Shown piece by piece: positions 1 to 8,403 of a DNA stretch of 54,625 nt. The DNA comes from Pseudonocardia kujensis (GTDB lineage: Bacteria > Actinomycetota > Actinomycetes > Mycobacteriales > Pseudonocardiaceae). The notes beneath the pieces were generated by a model. That model was not told where the DNA came from, did not search any database, and saw nothing but the letters and a program-made list of their open reading frames with translations. Numbering within the stretch: the first letter of the stretch is position 1; every line of letters starts with the position of its first letter. Position numbers and translations under genes: made by a program. The stretch covers positions 1 through 54,625 of the forward strand of contig NZ_JAJSOK010000053.1 in NCBI RefSeq assembly GCF_021283305.1. The letters run 5' to 3'.

Positions 1-290
1 GAACACCACCACCCCAACCCGCCTCGCCATCACACACGCCCGACCCCGAAGGCATAAACGGCGTTTACAGCCACCACCACGAGCAGCACCGCCACCCTCG
101 CAACGTCCTATTTCAGCGGACTCCTAGCTGGCGGCCCCGGGTCCCCGAGTGGTCCCCGGTGGAGCGCCGGATGATCCCCATCATCACACACAAGAAGATC
201 ATGATTCGAGTACTGCCGACAATCGTTCCTGCAGCTGGAAACGACGAAGGCCGGTGTCCCCGTCGAGTGGACACCGGCCTCCGCCGACCG
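1..290. other. Left-edge region, no confident gene
   Basis: No convincing gene is visible. On the plus strand an open frame runs from the window edge to a TAA at positions 55-57; it is His/Pro/Arg-rich and could be the last 18 codons of a gene lying to the left, but that is too short to judge. The remainder is the sequence downstream of the tRNA-Pro 3' end and holds the hairpin at 249-279. Short open frames that overlap the tRNA are translation artefacts of the tRNA itself. Confidence 0.3.
249..279 (-). terminator. Hairpin downstream of tRNA-Pro
   Basis: A perfect 11-bp inverted repeat (GGCCGGTGTCC / GGACACCGGCC) with a 9-base loop lies 12 bases beyond the tRNA 3' end in the tRNA's direction of transcription. 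There is no strong U tract, as is common for GC-rich actinobacterial terminators. A terminator role is inferred from structure and position. Confidence 0.6.
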
Positions 291-364
<74 letters not shown>

Positions 365-747
365 GCCGCCCCCGTGAGGGCTCGATCAGCCTACCGCACC
401 ACCGATCGACTCCCTGCACCGGCCCGGACCTCGCTCCCCCCAACTCGTCCGCGAACGAACTCGCCGGGTGCCACACGGTGGGGCACCACCGTGACGGTCC
501 CGTCAGTCTGGTTCGGACTCCCCGGCGACACCACCGCCGTCGGTCGCCCCGCGAAGGCGACTTTCGTAGGTACTCACCAGTAACCCGTCGCCGACCAGCG
601 GTGTCGTCGCGTGGGGCCGCGACGAAGGCGGGGCGGACGTGGTCGCGGCGCGGGACGACCGAAGGCACGCGGAGCACGAAGGGGACGAAACGGCGCGCGG
701 CGCGGTCGGTGATCCTCCTGGGAGGGGCACGACGACCGTGCCGAAGA
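365..747. other. 383-bp spacer between tRNA-Pro and the sensor kinase gene
   Basis: No gene is supported here. The stretch holds the upstream side of the tRNA-Pro gene, with a weak minus-strand -10-like TAGGCT about 25-30 bases before the tRNA. An imperfect hairpin lies around 467-493 (CACGGTG/CACCGTG arms), downstream of the kinase stop codon and suitable as a weak terminator. Both assignments are tentative. Confidence 0.35.
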
Positions 748-1950
748 TCACGAACCGGGCACGGTGTCGGGCAGGGCGGCGGTGTCCGCCTCCCGCGCCA
801 CCGGCTGGCCTGCCGCGGCGTCGACCCGCCGCAGCCCCGTCGGCGGGGTCTCGGGCGCGCGGGGCAGCACCGCGCACACCCGGAACCCGTCGCCGTCGGG
901 TCCGCTCGTCAGTTCCCCACCCACGGCACGGACCCGCTCGGCGAGACCGGCCAGCCCGGCCCCTCCGGTGCCGAACGTGCCGCGCACCGGCCGCCGGGCG
1001 GGCCCGTTGCCGACCTCGACCCGGATCCTGTCGCTCGCCCGCCAGTCGACCTCGACCCGTACGGTGGAACCCGGGCTGTGCCGGGCCGCGTTGGTGAGCG
1101 CCTCCTGGACCACGCGGTAGACGGCCTGGTCGGGCGCCGGCGGCAGGGTCCGGGCGGTCCCGAGCGCGCCGAACGCCACGTCGAGCCCGGCCTCGCGGGC
1201 CCGGTCGACGAGCTCACCGAGCCCCGCGGCGCCCGCGGAGGCCGGCCCGACGAGCCCGAGCGCACTGCGCATCTCCGCCAGCGCCTCCTTGGCGTGGGTG
1301 CGCAGCACGTCCGCGGCGTCGCGGGTCCGCTGCTCCTCCGTCGACGCGGACAGCGCGGCCGCCCCGACGGCGATGAGGGTCGCGTGGTGGCCGACGGCGT
1401 CGTGCACCTCACGACCGATCCGGGCGCGTTCCTCGGCGCGGGCGGCGCTCTCCCGGGCGGCGACGGTGGCCTCGCGTGCGTCCTCCAGCTCGCGCAGGCT
1501 CGTCGTCAGCCGCTCCCGGGTGGCCGTGAGCAGGCCGAACCCGAGCGGGCTGCCGGCGGACAGCACGGCGAAGACGATCGTGAGGATCACCGACTGCCAG
1601 CTGAGCGCCTCGCGCTGGAGCACCGGCACGACCGCCGCCGACACGACGGCCACGAGCCAGGGCACGGTGGCCGCGAGACGGGTCCGTCGACCGAGGACGA
1701 ACAGCGCGACGATCTGCGCGGGCCAGCCCAGTCCGCCCCAGATCGCCCCCAGGGACCCGACGACCGCCAGCCACGGCCGCACGTGCCGCAACGGCAGCAG
1801 TGCGCACCCGACGAGCCCTGCGGCGACCGACCACTCGTACGGGCCCGGAGCACCGAGCAGCACGAACACCGCCGGCAGTCCGACGGCGAGCAGCTCGACG
1901 CCGAGCCGCCACGCGGGGCCGCCCCGCCGGACCAGCACCCCCCGTGCCAT
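748..1950 (-). CDS. NarL/DesK-type sensor histidine kinase
   Basis: This 400-residue protein has an N-terminal membrane part of about four or five hydrophobic segments (residues ~15-135). A short coiled linker follows (~140-170), then a HisKA_3 dimerisation helix with the phospho-accepting His in ARIGREVHDAVGHHATL, and a HATPase domain with the N-box VVQEALTNAARHS and the glycine-rich GTGGAGLAGL. It should autophosphorylate on His and pass the phosphate to the response regulator encoded immediately upstream; the regulator's TGA touches this ATG with no gap. The signal is unknown. The C-terminal ~30 residues beyond the ATPase domain look disordered. The family is clear; the stimulus cannot be inferred. 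Confidence 0.9.
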   Translation of the reverse strand: MARGVLVRRGGPAWRLGVELLAVGLPAVFVLLGAPGPYEWSVAAGLVGCALLPLRHVRPWLAVVGSLGAIWGGLGWPAQIVALFVLGRRTRLAATVPWLVAVVSAAVVPVLQREALSWQSVILTIVFAVLSAGSPLGFGLLTATRERLTTSLRELEDAREATVAARESAARAEERARIGREVHDAVGHHATLIAVGAAALSASTEEQRTRDAADVLRTHAKEALAEMRSALGLVGPASAGAAGLGELVDRAREAGLDVAFGALGTARTLPPAPDQAVYRVVQEALTNAARHSPGSTVRVEVDWRASDRIRVEVGNGPARRPVRGTFGTGGAGLAGLAERVRAVGGELTSGPDGDGFRVCAVLPRAPETPPTGLRRVDAAAGQPVAREADTAALPDTVPGS

Positions 1951-2616
1951 TCACGCCCCCCAGCTCTGCGCCAGCAGCGCCGCCTGCACCCGGTTCTCCG
2001 CGCCCAGCTTCACCAGCAGCGCCGACACGTACTTCTTCACCGTGGCCTCGGCCAGCCCGAGCCGGCAGCCGATGGCCGCGTTGGACTCGCCGTCGGCGAG
2101 CAGCCGCAGCACCTGGGTCTCGCGCAGGGTCAGGTCGGCCGGTCGCGGCGGCGCGGGCGCGGGCTCGGAGACGAGCCGCGGCAGCAGCCGGGCGGTGATC
2201 CGCGGGTCCAGCACCGCGCCCCCGGCCGCGAGGTCGAGCACGGCGCGGATCAGGGAGTCGGGTTCGGCGTCCTTGAGCAGGAACCCCTGCACCCCGATCC
2301 GCAGCGCCTCGGTGACGTACTCGTCGAGGTCGAAGGTGGTCAGCACCGCCGCCGGGACGGCGTCGGGCCGGGCGCAGAGCACGCGCAGCGCGTCGAGCCC
2401 CGACCGGCCCGGCATCTGCACGTCGGCCAGCACGACGTCCGGCCGGTGCGCGTCGACCGCGGCGATCAGCCCGTCGCCGTCGCCCGCCTCCCCCACCACG
2501 GCCACGGTCCCCCGTGCCTCCAGCACGGTGCGCAGACCCGCCCGGAGCAGCGCCTCGTCGTCCGCAAGGACGACGCGCACGGGTCCGGAGGGACCGCTGG
2601 GGGAGTCAACGGCCAT
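1951..2616 (-). CDS. LuxR/NarL-family response regulator
   Basis: The 221-residue protein has a receiver domain (residues ~13-130) with the acidic pair in VVLADDEALLRAG, the phospho-acceptor Asp in PDVVLADVQMPG, the Thr in AVLTTFD and the Lys in GFLLKDAEP. The C-terminal LuxR helix-turn-helix (~155-215) contains LTLRETQVLRLLADGESNAAI followed by the recognition helix region EATVKKYVSALLVKLGA. It is the cognate transcription factor of the sensor kinase gene that follows with no spacer. The pair lies 57 bp downstream of der on the same strand, so read-through from der is possible. Target genes are unknown. Confidence 0.92.
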   Translation of the reverse strand: MAVDSPSGPSGPVRVVLADDEALLRAGLRTVLEARGTVAVVGEAGDGDGLIAAVDAHRPDVVLADVQMPGRSGLDALRVLCARPDAVPAAVLTTFDLDEYVTEALRIGVQGFLLKDAEPDSLIRAVLDLAAGGAVLDPRITARLLPRLVSEPAPAPPRPADLTLRETQVLRLLADGESNAAIGCRLGLAEATVKKYVSALLVKLGAENRVQAALLAQSWGA

Positions 2617-2673
2617 GGGGGGAGGGTAGTCGGTCGGCGTCCGCCCGAGGGAGGACTCACCCCGCCGGGCCGG

Positions 2674-4128
2674 TCAGCGGCGATTGCCCCTGCGGTCCCG
2701 CTTCTCCCGCACCCGCACCGACAGCCGGATCGGCGAGCCCTCGAACCCGAACTCCTCGCGCAGCCGCCGCTCGAGGAACCGGCGGTACCCGGCCTCCAGG
2801 AACCCGCTCGTGAACAGCACGAAGGTCGGCGGGCGGGTGCCGGCCTGGGTGGCGAAGAGGACCTTGGGCTGCTTCCCGCCGCGCACCGGCGGCGGGGTCG
2901 CGGCGATCACCTCGGACAGCCAGCTGTTGAGCCGACCGGTCGGGATCCGCTGGTCCCACGAGGCCAGGGCCGTCCGCATCGCGGGCGCGATCCTCGACGT
3001 GGCCCGGCCGGTGAGCGCGGAGACGTTGATCCGTTCGGCCCAGCGGACCCGGACGAGGTCGCGCTCGAGCTCGCGCTTCATCGCCAACCGGCGGTCCTCG
3101 TCGACGAGGTCCCACTTGTTGAACACGATCACCAGCGCCCGGCCGGCCTCCTCGACCATGGTCAGCACGCGCTGGTCCTGCTCGGAGATCGGCTCGCTCG
3201 CGTCGAGCAGCACGAGGGCGACCTCGGCCGCCTCGATCGCGGCCTGGGTGCGCAGCGAGGCGTAGTACTCCATGCCCGACGCCGTCTTGACCCGCTTGCG
3301 CAGGCCGGCGGTGTCGACGAACCGGAAGATCTCGCCGTCGAGCTCCACGAGCGAGTCGACCGGGTCGACGGTGGTGCCGGCGACGTCGTGCACGACCGAG
3401 CGCACCTCGCCGGAGACCCGGTTGAGCAGCGAGGACTTGCCGACGTTCGGGCGCCCGACCAGGGCGACCCGGCGCGGGCCGCCGGTCCGGCCCTCGAAGG
3501 TCTCGCGCGGGGTCTCGGGCAGGGCCTCGAGGATCGCGTCGAGCAGGTCGCCGGAGCCGCGGCCGTGCAGGCCCGACACCGGGTGCGGCTCGCCCAGCCC
3601 CAGCCCCCAGAGCGAGGCGGTGTCGGCGACCGCGCGCTCGTCGTCGACCTTGGTCGCGGCGAGCAGGACCGGCCGGTCCGAGCGGCGCAGCACCCGGGCG
3701 GCGGCCTCCTCGACCTCGGTCGCCCCGACCCGCGAGTCGACGACGAGCAGGATCGCGTCGGCCGTGCGCATGGCCAGCTCGGCCTGCGCGGCGACCTCCT
3801 TCTGCAGCCCCACGGCGTCGGGCTCCCAGCCGCCGGTGTCGACGACGGTGAACCGCCGCCCGTTCCACAGCGCGTCGTAGGACACCCGGTCGCGGGTGAC
3901 GCCCGGGATGTCCTGCACGACCGCCTCGCGGCGGCCGAGGAAGCGGTTGACCAGCGTGGACTTGCCCACGTTCGGCCGTCCGACGACGGCGAGGACCGGC
4001 GCCGGGCCCTGCTCCGCGCCGCCCTCCCCGTCCGCGCCGAACTCCGCGTCGGCGGTGGCGAAGTCGTCGGGGTCGAGCCCCAGCTCCGCCATGGCGGCAC
4101 GGTCGCCGCCGGTGATCGTCTCGTCCAT
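2674..4128 (-). CDS. der: Ribosome-biogenesis GTPase Der (EngA)
   Basis: The 484-residue protein has two tandem GTPase domains: G1 motifs GRPNVGKST (~52-60) and GRPNVGKSS (~225-233), each with its own DTGG/DTAG switch II, and NKWD and TKVD base-recognition motifs. A C-terminal KH-like domain ends in a basic tail. Der binds the 50S subunit and is needed for its assembly. The N-terminal ~45 acidic residues before the first GTPase domain are an extension typical of actinobacterial Der. The ATG overlaps the stop codon of the upstream acyltransferase gene (ATGA), within the conserved cmk-acyltransferase-der run. Confidence 0.97.
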   Translation of the reverse strand: MDETITGGDRAAMAELGLDPDDFATADAEFGADGEGGAEQGPAPVLAVVGRPNVGKSTLVNRFLGRREAVVQDIPGVTRDRVSYDALWNGRRFTVVDTGGWEPDAVGLQKEVAAQAELAMRTADAILLVVDSRVGATEVEEAAARVLRRSDRPVLLAATKVDDERAVADTASLWGLGLGEPHPVSGLHGRGSGDLLDAILEALPETPRETFEGRTGGPRRVALVGRPNVGKSSLLNRVSGEVRSVVHDVAGTTVDPVDSLVELDGEIFRFVDTAGLRKRVKTASGMEYYASLRTQAAIEAAEVALVLLDASEPISEQDQRVLTMVEEAGRALVIVFNKWDLVDEDRRLAMKRELERDLVRVRWAERINVSALTGRATSRIAPAMRTALASWDQRIPTGRLNSWLSEVIAATPPPVRGGKQPKVLFATQAGTRPPTFVLFTSGFLEAGYRRFLERRLREEFGFEGSPIRLSVRVREKRDRRGNRR

Positions 4129-4805
4129 CAGGCACTACTCCGCATGTCGTCCGCTCGCATCGCGTCGAGGTCCGCGACCAGCGCGGCGAGGGCGCCGCGG
4201 AGGGTCTCGGTGGCCGCGGCGAGCTCCGCACGGCCCCTCCCGGTGGGGGCCGGCAGCGGCTCGCCCACCAGTACGTCCACCCGCGGGCGCCACCGCCGCC
4301 CGCTCCCCTCCGGGCGCCGGGTCCCCCGGCAGACGACCGGGAGGACCTGCGCGCCGGAGGTGCGGGCCAGCCACGCCGCACCCTGCTCGGCCGCCGCGAC
4401 GTCGCCGCTGCCGCGCGTGCCCTCGGGGAACACGCCGACGAGCCCGCCGCCGCGCAACACGCCGAGCGCCGCGGTCAGGGGTGCCCGGTCGGGCTCGCCG
4501 CGCCGCACGGCCAGCTGCCCGATCCCGCGCAGTCCCGTACCGAGGACGCCGGTGAACATCTCCTGCTTGACCAGGAACACCGAACGGCGCCCCAGTAGTC
4601 CGAAGAGCAGCGGCCCGTCGACGAGCGCACTGTGGTTGGCGACCATCACGACCGGACCGGTCGCCGGGACCCGTTCGCGGTGGTGCAGGTGGACCCGGAA
4701 CGCGGGCCGGAAGCACCACGTCCCGACCCAGCGGGCCAGGTCGTGCAGCCTCGGGTCGGCGCCGGCGGGGAGGTCACCCGGTGTGGTGACCGAGGGGGCG
4801 CTCAT
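4128..4805 (-). CDS. PlsC-type 1-acylglycerol-3-phosphate acyltransferase-like protein
   Basis: This 225-residue protein belongs to the lysophospholipid acyltransferase family. It shows the catalytic block NHSALVDGPLL (an H-x5-D variant in which family members usually have HxxxxD), the glycerol-phosphate-binding block VFPEGTRGSGD, and a hydrophobic patch near VLPVVCRGTRRP. A role in transferring acyl groups during phospholipid synthesis is inferred from the family. The ATG start overlaps the cmk stop (ATGA) and the stop overlaps the der start, so it is translationally coupled on both sides. The cmk-plsC-der arrangement is common in actinobacteria, which supports both the start choice and the assignment. 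Confidence 0.85.
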   Translation of the reverse strand: MSAPSVTTPGDLPAGADPRLHDLARWVGTWCFRPAFRVHLHHRERVPATGPVVMVANHSALVDGPLLFGLLGRRSVFLVKQEMFTGVLGTGLRGIGQLAVRRGEPDRAPLTAALGVLRGGGLVGVFPEGTRGSGDVAAAEQGAAWLARTSGAQVLPVVCRGTRRPEGSGRRWRPRVDVLVGEPLPAPTGRGRAELAAATETLRGALAALVADLDAMRADDMRSSA

Positions 4806-5575
4806 GTGACGAGCCCACGCTCCCGCACGAGCCGCAGGAGCTCCTCCAGCACGGCGTCGACGGACAGCTCGTCCGTGTCGACGACGAGCGCGTCCGCCGC
4901 GGCGTGCAGCGGCGAGGTCTTGCGGGTGGAGTCCAGCCGGTCGCGGCGCTGGACGTCGGCGAGCGTGGTCGCGGGGTCGCTGGCACGCCCCGCCCTGGCG
5001 TCCTGGCGGCCCCGGCGGGCGGCCCGGACCTCCTCGGAGGCGGTCAGGTAGACCTTCAGCTTGGCCTCGGGCGCGACCACGCTGCCGATGTCGCGGCCCT
5101 CGACCACGATCCCGCGGCCGCCCGCGAGCGCCCGCTCGATGTGGTCCCGCTGCCGGGCGACGAGCGCCGCGCGCACCGCCGGCACCGCGGAGACCGCCGA
5201 CACGGCCCTGGTCACCGGCTCGTCCCGGATCTCGGCCTCGACGTCCTCCCCCGCCAGCAGGATCCGCGGCGCGGCCGGATCGGTGACCGACTCGAGCTCC
5301 GCGCCGACGGCGACCGCCGCGATCCGCTCGGCGTCGCTGTCCGCGCCCAGCCCGGCGCGCAGGCAGGCCAGCGTGGCGGCCCGGTACATCGCCCCGGTGT
5401 CGAGGTAGGCCGCGTGCAGCGTGCGGGCCAGCCGCCGCGAGACGGTCGACTTCCCGGTGCCCGAGGGTCCGTCCATCGCGACGACGTCGTTGAGGACGCC
5501 CTCCCCCGTCGGCGCGGTCGACGCCGTGGACCCTGTCGACCCGGTCGACGCCGTGGACGCTGTCGGCCCGGTCAT
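4802..5575 (-). CDS. cmk: Cytidylate kinase
   Basis: The 257-residue protein phosphorylates CMP/dCMP. It has the P-loop MDGPSGTGKSTVSRRLA (~34-50), the CMP-binding DTGAMYRA, the IVVEGRDIGSVVAPEA motif and a basic lid (RRGRQDARAG). The catalytic core begins near VLNDVVAMDG. The first ~27 residues are an odd low-complexity Thr/Ala/Ser/Gly run encoded by short GTCGAC/GTGGAC repeats. The ATG at 5575 has a good GA-rich ribosome-binding site (GAGGGGTGAGGC), which favours keeping the extension; a start just before the core is the alternative. Confidence 0.95.
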   Translation of the reverse strand: MTGPTASTASTGSTGSTASTAPTGEGVLNDVVAMDGPSGTGKSTVSRRLARTLHAAYLDTGAMYRAATLACLRAGLGADSDAERIAAVAVGAELESVTDPAAPRILLAGEDVEAEIRDEPVTRAVSAVSAVPAVRAALVARQRDHIERALAGGRGIVVEGRDIGSVVAPEAKLKVYLTASEEVRAARRGRQDARAGRASDPATTLADVQRRDRLDSTRKTSPLHAAADALVVDTDELSVDAVLEELLRLVRERGLVT

Positions 5576-5688
5576 GCCTCACCCCTCGTGCAGATGTACT
5601 CCGGGCCCGCCGGTACGACGACCTGGCGCGGGCCGCCGACCATTGTGCCTGGCGGAGCGGGCGGCGCCCCGACCCCCCTCGGACGCGG

Positions 5689-6051
5689 TCAGGAAGGGAG
5701 GTCGCGGCGCAGGGCCGCGGCCCCGCGCAGGTACACGTGCCGCAGGTCGGCGCGGGCGAGATCGGTCTCCACGTGTGCGAGCAGCCGCAGCACCCGCGGC
5801 ATCGCCCCGGGCACCGCGATCTCGGTGGCGCACATGAGCGGCACATCGGTGAGCCCGAGCAGCCGGGCGGCGTAGGCCGGGAACTCGGCGGTGAGGTCCG
5901 GCGTGGCCGTGAACACGATGGAGATGATGTCGTCGCTGGTCAACTCGTTGCGCTTGAGCACGGCGCCGACCAGCTCGGCCGAACCCTCGAGGATCTCCTC
6001 GCGCGAGTCGCCGTCGACCTGGATCGCGCCGCGGATGGCCCGGACCGCCAC
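5689..6051 (-). CDS. aroH: Chorismate mutase, AroH class
   Basis: The 120-residue protein matches the small trimeric AroH fold. It has the N-terminal VRAIRGAIQVDGDSREEI, a middle segment with DDIISIVFTATPDL, and the Cys/Glu/Arg active-site strand VPLMCATEIAVPGAMPRVLR, ending in the conserved VYLRGAAALR. It converts chorismate to prephenate for Phe/Tyr synthesis. It starts with GTG, 9 bp after the rluB stop, in the conserved scpB-rluB-cmk neighbourhood. A chorismate mutase here competes for the same precursor as the isochorismate synthase encoded 10 kb away, though nothing shows a regulatory link. Confidence 0.93.
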   Translation of the reverse strand: MAVRAIRGAIQVDGDSREEILEGSAELVGAVLKRNELTSDDIISIVFTATPDLTAEFPAYAARLLGLTDVPLMCATEIAVPGAMPRVLRLLAHVETDLARADLRHVYLRGAAALRRDLPS

Positions 6052-6060
6052 CGCCGCCCC

Positions 6061-6942
6061 CTACAGCCCGACGGCCTTGTAGAGCGAACCCACCTCGTTC
6101 TGGTTGAGGGGGCGGAGCTTGCCCGGCCGCTGGTCGCCGAGGCGGACCTCGCCGATCGCGGTGCGGACCAGGCGCTGCACGGGGTGCCCGACCTCGTCGA
6201 GCAGCCGCCGGACGACGTGCTTGCGGCCCTCGTGGATCACCAGCTCCACCATCGACCGGCCGGGCAGCGAGTCGACCAGCCGGAACGAGTGCACACGCAC
6301 CGGCCCGTCCTCCAGCTCGATGCCGTCGCGGAGCCGTTTGCCCACGTCCCGGGCGACCTGACCCGTGACCTCGGCGACGTAGGTCTTCTCCACCTCGAAC
6401 GACGGGTGCATGAGCCGGTGGCCGAGCTCGCCGTCGTTGGTCAGCAGGAGCAGGCCCTCGGTGTCCTGGTCCAGCCGGCCCACGTGGAAGAGCCGACCGG
6501 CCTGGTTGAGCAGCTCGGTCCGCTGCATCACCAGGTCCCCCACGCAGGGCCGGCCCCGGTCGTCGGACATGGTGGAGAGCATCCCGGCTGGCTTGTTCAG
6601 CGCCAGGTACACCTGGTCGTCCCGCAGCTGGATGCGTGAGCCGTCGACGTGCACCACCGCGGTGTCGGGGTCGATGCGGCGGCCCATCTCGCGCACGACC
6701 TCGCCGTCGACGGCGACGCGGCCGGCGGCGATCAGCTCCTCGGCGGCGCGGCGCGAGGCCACGCCGGCCTGGGCCAGCACCTTCTGCAGCCGCACCCCCT
6801 CGGCCTGCGCGGAGGAGGTGGGGCGGGACGGGCGGCTCATGCGGGGGTCCTTCTCGGGGTCTTTCCCGGGGTCGTCTCTCCCGGGGTCGTCTTTCCCGGG
6901 GTCGTCTTTCCCGGGGTCCTGCTCACGGGTCCTTCTCTTCAC
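6061..6942 (-). CDS. rluB: Ribosomal large subunit pseudouridine synthase B-like
   Basis: An S4 RNA-binding domain (RLQKVLAQAGVASRRAAEELI) is followed by a pseudouridine synthase domain with the catalytic Asp in GRLDQDTEGLLLLTNDGEL and the HEGRKHVVRRLLDEVG motif. It isomerises a uridine in 23S rRNA. The likely start is the GTG at 6942, which overlaps the scpB stop codon (GTGA). That gives a 293-residue protein whose first ~34 residues hold PGKDD repeats. An internal ATG at 6840 (259 residues) starts directly before the conserved part and is the alternative. Frame and spacing fit the many other GTGA junctions here, so I favour 6942. Confidence 0.93.
   Translation of the reverse strand: MKRRTREQDPGKDDPGKDDPGRDDPGKDPEKDPRMSRPSRPTSSAQAEGVRLQKVLAQAGVASRRAAEELIAAGRVAVDGEVVREMGRRIDPDTAVVHVDGSRIQLRDDQVYLALNKPAGMLSTMSDDRGRPCVGDLVMQRTELLNQAGRLFHVGRLDQDTEGLLLLTNDGELGHRLMHPSFEVEKTYVAEVTGQVARDVGKRLRDGIELEDGPVRVHSFRLVDSLPGRSMVELVIHEGRKHVVRRLLDEVGHPVQRLVRTAIGEVRLGDQRPGKLRPLNQNEVGSLYKAVGL
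6859..6918 (-). repeat. 15-bp tandem repeat inside the rluB 5' end
   Basis: Three full copies and one partial copy of GTCGTCTTTCCCGGG (plus-strand reading) lie head to tail at 6859-6915. In the rluB frame they encode PGKDD units. They sit between the overlapped GTG start and the S4 domain, where length changes would keep the frame. Confidence 0.85.
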
Positions 6943-7604
6943 AGCTCGTCGATCGCGTCGATGTCCGGCAGCAGCGGGGCCAGCGGCGGCAGGTCCTCCA
7001 ACGAGGCCAGCCCGAGCCGCTCCAGGAAGAGCTCGGTGGTGCGGAACAGGGTGCCCTGGGTGGGCCCGTCCACACCGGCCTCCTCCACCAGACCGCGCGT
7101 GAGCAGCGTACGCAGCACGCCGTCGCAGTTCACACCCCGGACCGCGGCGACCCTCGCCCGGGTGACGGGCTGCCGGTACGCGACCACCGCGAGGGTCTCC
7201 AGCGCGGCCCGGGTGAGCTTGGCACGCTGCCCGTCGAGCAGGAGGCGCTCGACGTAGGGGGCGTAGAGGTCGCGGGTGTAGAAGCGCCACCCCTCCCCCA
7301 CCCGCCGCAGGTCGATGCCGCTGCCCTGCTCGCGGTAGCTCTCCGCCAGCCGGCGCACCGCCCGCTCCACCCGGCCGACCGGCTGGTCGAGCGCCGCGGC
7401 GAGGCTCTGCTCGTCCGTCGGCGAGTCCACGACCAGCAGCAACGCCTCGAGCGCCGCGCTCAGCTCGTCCTCGCGGGCCAGGCCGGGGAGCCCGTCGACC
7501 TCGAGATCGGCACCCGCGGCGGGGTCGTCGGCGGGGTCGTCGGTGGAGTCGGCGGGGGTGTCCGGGTCAGGTTCCGGGTTCGGCAGGCTCACTGGTCGGC
7601 TCAC
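6939..7604 (-). CDS. scpB: Segregation and condensation protein ScpB
   Basis: The 221-residue protein has two winged-helix domains of the ScpB kleisin-associated type: a first block LSAALEALLLVVDSPTDEQS and a second with LTRAALETLAVVAYRQPVTRARV and a GTLFRTTELFLERLGL end. With ScpA and SMC it forms the condensin-like complex that organises and segregates the chromosome. It begins with GTG at 7604, 38 bp inside the scpA 3' end. The first ~40 residues are acidic and Pro/Asp-rich. The parA-scpA-scpB-rluB order is standard for actinobacteria. Confidence 0.96.
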   Translation of the reverse strand: MSRPVSLPNPEPDPDTPADSTDDPADDPAAGADLEVDGLPGLAREDELSAALEALLLVVDSPTDEQSLAAALDQPVGRVERAVRRLAESYREQGSGIDLRRVGEGWRFYTRDLYAPYVERLLLDGQRAKLTRAALETLAVVAYRQPVTRARVAAVRGVNCDGVLRTLLTRGLVEEAGVDGPTQGTLFRTTELFLERLGLASLEDLPPLAPLLPDIDAIDEL

Positions 7605-8403
7605 TCGGGGAGGACGGGGTGGGGGTCCAGCGTACGGTCAGCTCGCCGAACGGCTCCGGCTGCTCCACCTCGATCGCCCGCTCCCGGTAGAGCTCCAGCA
7701 CCGCCATGAACCGGGCGACGATCTCGATCGGGGCCACGCAGTCCGCGGTCAGCGCCGCGAAGGTCGCCTCCCCCAGCTCGGCGAGCCGCTCGCGCAGGAT
7801 CTCCATGTGCGCCGGGACCGACACGTCGTGCTGGTGGATGTGGTCGGTGCCCACGACCGGCGGCGGCTTGGGCCGGAACACGCTCGCCGCGAGCTCGGCG
7901 AACGCCGCGGCGTCCATCCCGAGCAGGACCTCGGGCAGCAGCCCCTCGAACCGCGGCTCGAGTGCGACCGAGCGCGGGAACCGGCGCAGCGCCGTCTTCT
8001 CCAGCTCCGCGAACAGGCCCGCGACCTGCTTGTACGCCTTGTACTGCAGGAGCCGCGCGAAGAGCAGGTCCCGCGCCTCGAGCAGCGCGAGGTCCTCCTC
8101 GTCCTCGACCTCGGCGGCCGGGAGCAGCCGGGCCGCCTTCAGGTCGAGCAGGGTGGCCGCGACGACGAGGAACTCGGTGGTCTCGTCGAGGTCCGCGTCG
8201 TCGCCCAGGGCGGCGAGGTGGGCGATGAAGTCGTCCGTGACCTTGTGCAGCGCCATCTCGGTGACGTCGAGCTCGTGCTTGCCGATGAGCTGCAGCAGCA
8301 GGTCGAAGGGGCCCTCGAAGTTGACCAGGCGCACCGTGAAGCGCGGCCTGGCGTCCGGGGTGCCGGCGGTGGCGGCGGTGGCTCTGTCGTCGGCCAGCGT
8401 CAC
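7567..8403 (-). CDS. scpA: Segregation and condensation protein ScpA (kleisin)
   Basis: The 278-residue kleisin has the typical N-terminus FTVRLVNFEGPFDLLLQLIGKHELDV, the VAATLLDLKAARLLP helix and a C-terminal winged helix ending with the LELYRERAIEVEQPEPFGEL segment. It bridges the SMC heads together with ScpB. I place the start at GTG 8403 because it overlaps the parA stop (GTGA) and begins just before the conserved domain. A longer reading from 8466 would add 21 residues that only duplicate parA sequence in another frame. It overlaps scpB by 38 bp. Confidence 0.95.
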   Translation of the reverse strand: MTLADDRATAATAGTPDARPRFTVRLVNFEGPFDLLLQLIGKHELDVTEMALHKVTDDFIAHLAALGDDADLDETTEFLVVAATLLDLKAARLLPAAEVEDEEDLALLEARDLLFARLLQYKAYKQVAGLFAELEKTALRRFPRSVALEPRFEGLLPEVLLGMDAAAFAELAASVFRPKPPPVVGTDHIHQHDVSVPAHMEILRERLAELGEATFAALTADCVAPIEIVARFMAVLELYRERAIEVEQPEPFGELTVRWTPTPSSPSEPTSEPAEPGT

